11,882 bases of DNA from the NCBI GenBank assembly GCA_036939975.1, contig JALLPB010000985.1:1-11882 (forward strand), read 5' to 3'. The DNA is from Cyclostephanos tholiformis. Its lineage: Eukaryota > Bacillariophyta > Thalassiosirophyceae > Thalassiosirales > Thalassiosiraceae. Shown here piece by piece: positions 7,921 through 11,882 of this stretch; within the stretch, counting starts at the first letter, position 1, and each line of letters begins with the position of its first letter. The position numbers and the translations under genes were made by a program. The notes beneath the pieces were generated by a model, which did not search any database, had not been told where the DNA came from, and saw only the letters and a program-made list of their open reading frames with translations.

Positions 7921-8020
7921 GGATTTTGATTAATTCTATCAACCGGCTGAGAAATAAACTAATTTAATAAACTGATCGATTTTATTTTATTTTTAAGACA
8001 TACCCCAACTCAATCGCCCC
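7921..8020 (+). repeat. 100-bp direct repeat, copy 2
   Basis: Second copy of the block at 7129-7227, nearly identical to it. It differs mainly near GATTAATTC (GTTTAATTC in copy 1), by one extra T, and in the last ten bases, where CAATCG here matches CCATTG in copy 1. The inverted repeat at 8049 starts 28 bases downstream. Confidence 0.9.
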
Positions 8021-8048
8021 ATGTGACGATCCTCACTCCAATCACATT

Positions 8049-8161
8049 TTTTTGGACTTATTTTGACTTTTTGCATGGACTTATTTTCATCTATTGCACG
8101 TGGTACAAAAGCAACTGGAAAGGAATTCGGCCCGTGCAAAAAGTCAAAATAAGTCCAAAAA
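8049..8161. repeat. Perfect 27-bp inverted repeat
   Basis: Arms 8049-8075 and 8135-8161 are exact reverse complements over 27 bases, with a core of TTTTTGGACTTATTTTGAC on the left. They are separated by 59 bases. The left arm is followed by a partial direct copy of itself (TGGACTTATTTT at about 8076-8087). CACTCC lies outside the left arm and GGAGTG outside the right arm, so weaker symmetry continues outward. The arrangement fits a small foldback or MITE-like element, or a hairpin RNA source. Confidence 0.85.
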
Positions 8162-8435
8162 TCTGTAAAATTCTCTACGGAGTGGGAATTAGTATACAAT
8201 TTTTTTGACGTGGAAACAGTACGGAAATATGTGAAATGTGACAATCCTCATATCTTTAACAACTACGGCACTTTAATCTTCAAAAAGAACATGCCGATAG
8301 GGGCTTCGCCGCAGACTCAATTTATCAATATTCATATCATGATATCGTATTATGTCACATATATTATGTACAATGGATTATGTTGCTATAGTATACTGAA
8401 ACATACAAATCGTTATGAAGTCCCGTCAATTTGCC
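8162..8435. other. Non-coding stretch
   Basis: A/T-rich, no gene visible. TGTGACAATCCTCA at about 8237-8250 resembles TGTGACGATCCTCA at about 8022-8035, so these two short blocks flank the 27-bp inverted repeat as near-identical direct repeats. Between them the only difference is CG versus CA. Confidence 0.45.
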
Positions 8436-8545
8436 ATTCCACTTTCTGTCATAACCGTTCTGCCATCTTGCTATTTCACCACACCATCCCACCATTCCTC
8501 CAATCTGCCATTCTCCTATTCCACCATTCCACAAATCCATTCTGA
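8436..8545 (-). repeat. Small opposite-orientation relative of the minisatellite
   Basis: The + strand here repeats CCATTCCAC, TTCTGCCAT, CCATTCCTCC, CTGCCATTCTCC and CCACCATTCCAC. These are the complement-strand form of the GGNNGAAT units found at 9127-9650. It is far more degenerate and shorter, about 110 bases. Its opposite orientation gives potential for a large stem between the two arrays. Confidence 0.6.
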
Positions 8546-9066
8546 AACAACATGATGCTGATATCCATTGTGGGGTGCAAAGATGTGCACCATCCTCGTA
8601 AACTACTGTGGTCTCCGGAGGAACAGAATTGTGCCTCCTCCGCAAGCCAAACCAATTATATAAGGATATCATTGCAACGTGATGGAAACATTTAGCAGTC
8701 GTTGCAGTGTTATGAATGTCCCGATGGTTGTTGATGGAGAAAATGTGATGAAACACAGATGACAAAGTTGACTTCCTTTATAATGCTATTAACTGTCTTT
8801 GTTTGGTATCTAACGTCTCTCATGTAATCATATTATAATATAATAGGTGCATTGATCACAGACTCACATACTTCATCACGATTTTGAGTCATCATAATGT
8901 TTCACTCAATGGGATGATCATGTTCGTTGTCACTATCATTTTGTGTGATAGACTGAGTGGTAATGTCGGCATTGCAAAATCAGATTTTTTGATGTTCTTG
9001 AATTAAGAGTATGAGTAGAGTTTGTCCTGCCGTCATCGTTGCCATCAACTCCGGTCACATCTATTA
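8546..9066. other. Non-coding stretch
   Basis: A minus-strand frame covers part of this (8364-8765), but about a third of it is the degenerate minisatellite and the rest has no recognisable motif, so I do not call a gene. The remainder is A/T-rich with no structure that I can see. Confidence 0.4.
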
Positions 9067-9068
9067 AT

Positions 9069-9128
9069 GTTGATTGTTTTCTTCATCAGAACTGCAACAT
9101 TGATTGTTTTCTTCATTGGAACTGTGGA
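9069..9128 (+). repeat. 30-bp tandem duplication
   Basis: TGATTGTTTTCTTCAT occurs at 9071-9086 and 9101-9116, with similar flanks (CAGAACTGCAA and TGGAACTGTGG). The offset is exactly 30 bases. It directly abuts the start of the minisatellite. Confidence 0.85.
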
Positions 9129-9650
9129 ATGGCGGAATGACGTATGGCGGAATGACATAATGGCAGAATGACGGTATGGCAGAATGGTGGAATGGCAGAA
9201 TGGCAGAATGGTGGAATGGCGGAATGGCAGAATGGAATGGTAGAATGGCGGAATGATGGAATGGCAGAATGGCAGAATGGTGGAATGGTAGAATGGTAGA
9301 ATGGCGGAATGGCGGTCAGAATGGCAGAATGGCGGAATGGCGGAATGGCAGAATGGCGGAATGGCAGAATCGTGGAATGACGGAATGGCAGAATGACGGA
9401 ATGGCAGAATGGCAGAATGGCAGAATGGCAGAATGGCGGAATGGTAGAATGGCAGAATGGTAGAATGGCGGAATGGCGGTCGGAATGACAAAATGGCAGA
9501 ATGGCGGAATGGCGGAATGGCCGAATGGCAGAATGGCGGAATGGCCGAATTGCAGAATGGCAGAATGGTAAAAAGTGGCGGAATGGCAGAATGGCAGAAT
9601 GGTGGTTGGAATGGCGGAATAGCGGAATGGCAGAATGGCCAGAATGGCAA
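9127..9650 (+). repeat. 8-bp-unit minisatellite, GGNNGAAT
   Basis: About 60 tandem units of 8 bases follow the form GGxxGAAT, where xx is mostly CA or CG, less often TA or TG. By hand I count roughly 24 GGCAGAAT, 15 GGCGGAAT, 5 GGTAGAAT and 3 GGTGGAAT, plus a few GACGGAAT, GGCCGAAT and short units. Two 12-base variants, GGCGGTCAGAAT (9311) and GGCGGTCGGAAT (9475), are 164 bases apart in similar unit contexts, which suggests a higher-order repeat. Because 8 is not a multiple of 3, three units equal eight codons. Both strands therefore stay open for long distances, giving, for example, a 221-codon minus-strand frame of PFCHSAIP-like repeats. This is a compositional artefact unless transcription evidence shows otherwise. 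Confidence 0.95.
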
Positions 9651-9748
9651 CCAACCTACTTTATTTATGGTACATGCCGCCGACGACGACGACTCCGACA
9701 CGTTAATCATTTATATATATTGAATAAAAAATTAAAGTGTTGGTGTCA
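9651..9748. other. Spacer with short simple repeats
   Basis: Contains a (GAC)-type run at about 9679-9693 (CCGCCGACGACGACGACTCC) and an A/T-rich patch with TTTATATATATTGAATAAAA at about 9709-9728. No gene visible. Confidence 0.5.
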
Positions 9749-9919
9749 GTGTCGGTGTTGTCATCGTGTGTACCGTAAATAGTACGTATGTACGACAACG
9801 CCGATGTGTACCTTAAATAATAGTACATACCACCCTCCCTATCATTCCCCCGTTTCCAACCAACACTGAATGTATCGTATTTTTGGCCATTCTGCCTTTC
9901 CTGCCAGCCATTCCGCTAT
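9749..9919 (+). repeat. Dispersed duplication, copy 1
   Basis: This block recurs at 9977-10153 (offset 234). From TCATCG (9761 and 9995) the two copies align without gaps for 159 bases, and upstream copy 2 has six extra bases of GT-rich repeat. It includes GTGTACCTTAAATAATAGTA and GGCCATTCTGCCTTTCCTGC, the latter similar to the complement-strand minisatellite unit. This copy keeps nine CpG sites in the 159 bases. Confidence 0.95.
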
Positions 9920-9976
9920 TACCACAATTATTTTTTCATCGTTCCAACCATTCCCACCATTCCCACCGTTCCCATC
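9920..9976. repeat. Short complement-strand minisatellite-like spacer
   Basis: CCAACCATTCCCACCATTC and related CCATTCCCACC units lie at about 9946-9975 between the two duplication copies. They look like the same repeat family as 8436-8545. Confidence 0.5.
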
Positions 9977-10153
9977 GTGTCGGTGTTGGTGTCGTCATCG
10001 TGTGTACTGTAAATAGTATGTATGTACAACAACGCCAATGTGTACCTTAAATAATAGTACATACCACCCTCCTTATCATTCCCCCATCCCCAACCAACAC
10101 TGAATGTATTGTATTTTTGGCCATTCTGCCTTTCCTGCCAGCCATTTCACTAT
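9977..10153 (+). repeat. Dispersed duplication, copy 2
   Basis: Second copy of 9749-9919. In the gap-free 159-base part I count 11 differences from copy 1. All are transitions, and seven are CG in copy 1 against TG or CA here. Only two of the nine CpG sites of copy 1 remain in this copy. Confidence 0.95.
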
Positions 10154-10547
10154 GTGGAAGTGATTGACAAAAATAACAAAAAAAATAAAACAGGTCATGG
10201 CCTTAGATGACTGCAATACAATAGTTTGACATGCAACAGTCAAACAAAAATGAGCATGCACCACAGAGATGATGGAGTAGAGGAGATTCGAGGGGAGGGA
10301 GAAAAGGGAACGGTGATGTGGTACATTATTTAGTAAAAGATCAAGTTGGGAAGGGTAAAAAACTAAAATAAAAACAATCAATTTACTCTTAATTTACTAT
10401 TGGCCGATGCTATGTTGATTGTTGGGTCCCTCCAGTGTGCCGCTCTCCTACTCCTTCTCTGTCTCCATCTGGAGGAAGGGGGTGCTTAACAGCTGGGATC
10501 GGAGTCGTGCCAATGCCAACAATGGCAAGACGTCGATGACAAAGACA
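10154..10547. other. Non-coding stretch
   Basis: A/T-rich with an A-run near 10175-10187 and a purine-rich stretch at about 10260-10315 (GAGGAGATTCGAGGGGAGGG and beyond). A minus-strand frame at 10076-10381 spans part of the duplication and has no recognisable motif, so it is not called as a gene. Confidence 0.4.
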
Positions 10548-10810
10548 CGACCACCCCTCCTGCCATTGTTGTCATCATTGTCCTCCTGCCACTCTCTCCC
10601 CCAGGTCTTTGCCCACACTGCTTGATGATGAGGACAACAATGGCAACGATGACAATGACACACCCTCTCCTTCCGCAGCTGTTTTCGTTGTCCCCCTGCC
10701 CCCATCTCTTCCCCACTTTGTGTCTTTGTGGCTCGGTGATGACGATTAGACCTCCCCTTCTGCAACATCTGTTGTCCCTCCCCCACTCCTCTCCCTCCTC
10801 CACATTGTTT
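10548..10810 (+). repeat. Degenerate pyrimidine-rich repeat, about three copies
   Basis: Three related blocks begin near 10548, 10659 and 10747. Each has the order CTCC, C/T-rich run, TTGTCC, CCxCTCTCxCC. The shared TTGTCC lies at 10578, 10688 and 10772, so spacing is about 110 then 84 bases. GATGATGAGGACAACAATGG-type sequence separates the first two. Several frames on both strands are open but only because of composition. Confidence 0.55.
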
Positions 10811-11300
10811 TCCAATGGTTCAACAGCCTCAGAAATAACTACGTCCCCATCCCTCCCCCCATCCGCCCGTCAACCCCAATAGGCACGCAGGGTGCAGGGC
10901 CGTGGTGCCCAATGATGACACTGCCCCCCTCCACCTCCTTGTTGTTTCTTCTTCCCCCGTTGTTTGCAAAGGAAGACGACGGCATGGGAGGAACAGAAAC
11001 ATTGCCCGTTGTTGCAATTGGCCCTCATTGTTGGTTGCGATTGTGTCATCGGTTTGATTGCATAGGTCACAATGATGCAGTTGACAATGTGGTCCGTCAC
11101 ATGGCCATCCACACCGCCGACAAATTGCCCATCACACACCCGAATCCCACCAACTGCCGTGGCCTGCGGCACCATGTTGCTGCTGCATCATAATGCACTG
11201 GCGGTGGTGAGGGAGAGCAATGAAGGCGGGGGCGGTGGCGGCCGGGGGAGTTTCCTCTTTTTTCTTTTTGAAATGATGTCTGGAATTGGCGAGGCATAAG
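10811..11300. other. G/C-rich stretch with ambiguous open frames
   Basis: Both strands carry frames of 60-100 codons (for example minus 10870-11175, + 10912-11193), and none has a recognisable domain. The minus frame at 11020-11175 (GGIRVCDGQFVGGVDGHV) looks somewhat protein-like but has no start or neighbour to support it. A G-rich tract at 11225-11248 (GGCGGGGGCGGTGGCGGC, then CGGGGG) could form a two-tetrad G-quadruplex. Confidence 0.35.
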
Positions 11301-11618
11301 GGGAAGGCAGGGGTGGGTCTAATGAATCCTACATAGCAAAGGCATGTAGAAAATTAGGGGGAAATGTTCCCCTCATTGTAGACATATGCACGCATACTTT
11401 TAGTAAAGCTAGAGCAACGCTAGGCAAAATCTGCATCGTACATAACATATTTTTGGAATAAGGGGACTGTTTGTCACCCTTTTTCTGGCATGACATTTTT
11501 TCATGTATGTAGAAGTGTACCTTTGTTGACTTATTCCCAACTATGTATGTATATTATCTGACTACTGCATAGAAGAGCGTAAATAAATTATGATTTTTCT
11601 TATTTCACAACAGCTTTC
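11301..11618. other. Non-coding stretch
   Basis: A/T-rich, no gene visible. A small stem GGGGAA-ATG-TTCCCC lies near 11358-11372. A T-rich run followed by CACAACAG at 11606-11613 could be a 3' splice site for the short frame that follows. Confidence 0.4.
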
Positions 11619-11717
11619 ATGTCCCGGAAGGGAAATCCCATGTCTATGATTGTGATATGTGAAAATAAAGATAATATTAAGTTTTCATGTTTTCAGGAAG
11701 GAGGTTCTCGCTGGTAA
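11619..11717 (+). CDS. Possible short exon or 32-codon frame
   Basis: ATG at 11619 opens 32 codons to TAA at 11715-11717. The TAA lies in a consensus 5' splice site (CTG then GTAAGT at 11714-11719), so the frame might continue by splicing beyond the window. TTTTCAG at 11690-11696 is an alternative 3' splice site, 17 bases before that donor. The peptide has no recognisable motif. Probably chance, but the donor is a textbook match. Confidence 0.2.
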   Translation: MSRKGNPMSMIVICENKDNIKFSCFQEGGSRW

Positions 11718-11805
11718 GTATCGTAGTATATTATCATAGAGTAGTAGTTTCGGTAGTAGTAAAAACAAAAACTTATGAAAATATAATCTTTTAAGTGTAG
11801 TGTAG

Positions 11806-11838
11806 TCACACCATCTGAATTGGTTCAGATGGGTGTGA
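11806..11838. repeat. Hairpin, 14-bp stem with one bulge
   Basis: TCACACCATCTGAA at 11806-11819, loop TTGG, then TTCAGATGGGTGTGA at 11824-11838. All 14 bases pair if one G on the right arm is bulged. It lies one base before a second, stronger hairpin. Confidence 0.85.
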
Positions 11839-11839
11839 A

Positions 11840-11882
11840 GCATAATTGTTTCTCACTTGAAAATTGTGAGAAACAATTATGC
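11840..11882. repeat. Hairpin, perfect 17-bp stem at the window end
   Basis: GCATAATTGTTTCTCAC at 11840-11856, a 9-base loop, then GTGAGAAACAATTATGC at 11866-11882. All 17 pairs match. The right arm ends exactly at the end of the window. At the base of the stem, 11839 is A, so a T as the next base would extend it. Confidence 0.9.

Noticed and set aside
7129..8020. LTRs of a retrotransposon
   Set aside because: No TG...CA termini, primer-binding site or target-site duplication can be seen, and the interior has no gag or pol. Kept only as direct repeats.
7993..8244. Similar FWTYFDFLHG peptides on both strands
   Set aside because: The same peptide appears on both strands because the 27-bp arms are inverted copies. 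It is evidence for the inverted repeat and not for two genes.
8364..8765. 133-codon minus-strand frame
   Set aside because: About a third of it is degenerate minisatellite, and the remainder has no recognisable motif.
9127..9650. CRISPR array
   Set aside because: Units are 8 bases, contiguous and degenerate. There are no unique spacers, no repeats of 25-40 bases and no cas genes.
9045..9710. 221-codon minus-strand frame of PFCHSAIP-like repeats, and several + strand frames in the same place
   Set aside because: These arise because the 8-bp repeat has no stop in most frames and three units make eight codons. Several frames on both strands are open at once, which is the mark of a repeat and not of a gene.
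10419..11297. Multiple overlapping frames of 60-110 codons on both strands
   Set aside because: The region is C/T-rich and repetitive, so stops are rare in several frames. No domain, start context or splice support singles one out.

Overview
The window reads as nuclear DNA of a eukaryote, most likely a diatom or a related stramenopile alga. That assignment is an inference. It rests on a gag/reverse-transcriptase family I recognise from diatom genomes, on GT-AG intron-like signals, on long non-coding stretches, and on the lack of any operon-like arrangement. No intact protein-coding gene can be supported with confidence.

Bases 1-430 are non-coding and contain three hairpins. Bases about 466-5802 hold one long, decayed retroelement on the + strand. 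It has a gag-like part with a CCCH zinc knuckle (about 466-2584), a possible 99-nt intron (2585-2683), a polyprotein part with reverse transcriptase (about 3103-4905), RNase H (about 4906-5400), and the start of what looks like a tyrosine-recombinase core-binding domain (about 5590-5802), where recognisable homology stops. The domain order fits a DIRS-like (tyrosine-recombinase) retroelement better than a Ty1 or Ty3 LTR element. The copy is dead. It has about nine frame changes in gag, six in-frame stops in pol, YVDN in place of YVDD, a deletion through the RNase H core, and no recombinase catalytic domain. The gag part also carries a private 338-bp tandem duplication.

Bases 5803-11882 are intergenic or accessory DNA dominated by repeats. 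They include a weak, possibly spliced minus-strand gene remnant (6605-7137), two nearly identical 100-bp direct repeats 792 bp apart (7129-7227 and 7921-8020), and a perfect 27-bp inverted repeat (8049-8161). An 8-bp-unit minisatellite (about 9127-9650) has a small opposite-orientation relative at 8436-8545. A dispersed duplication (9749-9919 and 9977-10153) follows, then a pyrimidine-rich degenerate repeat region (10548-11300), and two strong hairpins at the very end (11806-11882).

The unifying signal is CpG decay. Differences between duplicated copies, the variant classes of the minisatellite, and at least some retroelement lesions (including the reverse transcriptase active site) match CG to TG/CA transitions. 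This suggests that the locus has been cytosine-methylated and silenced.
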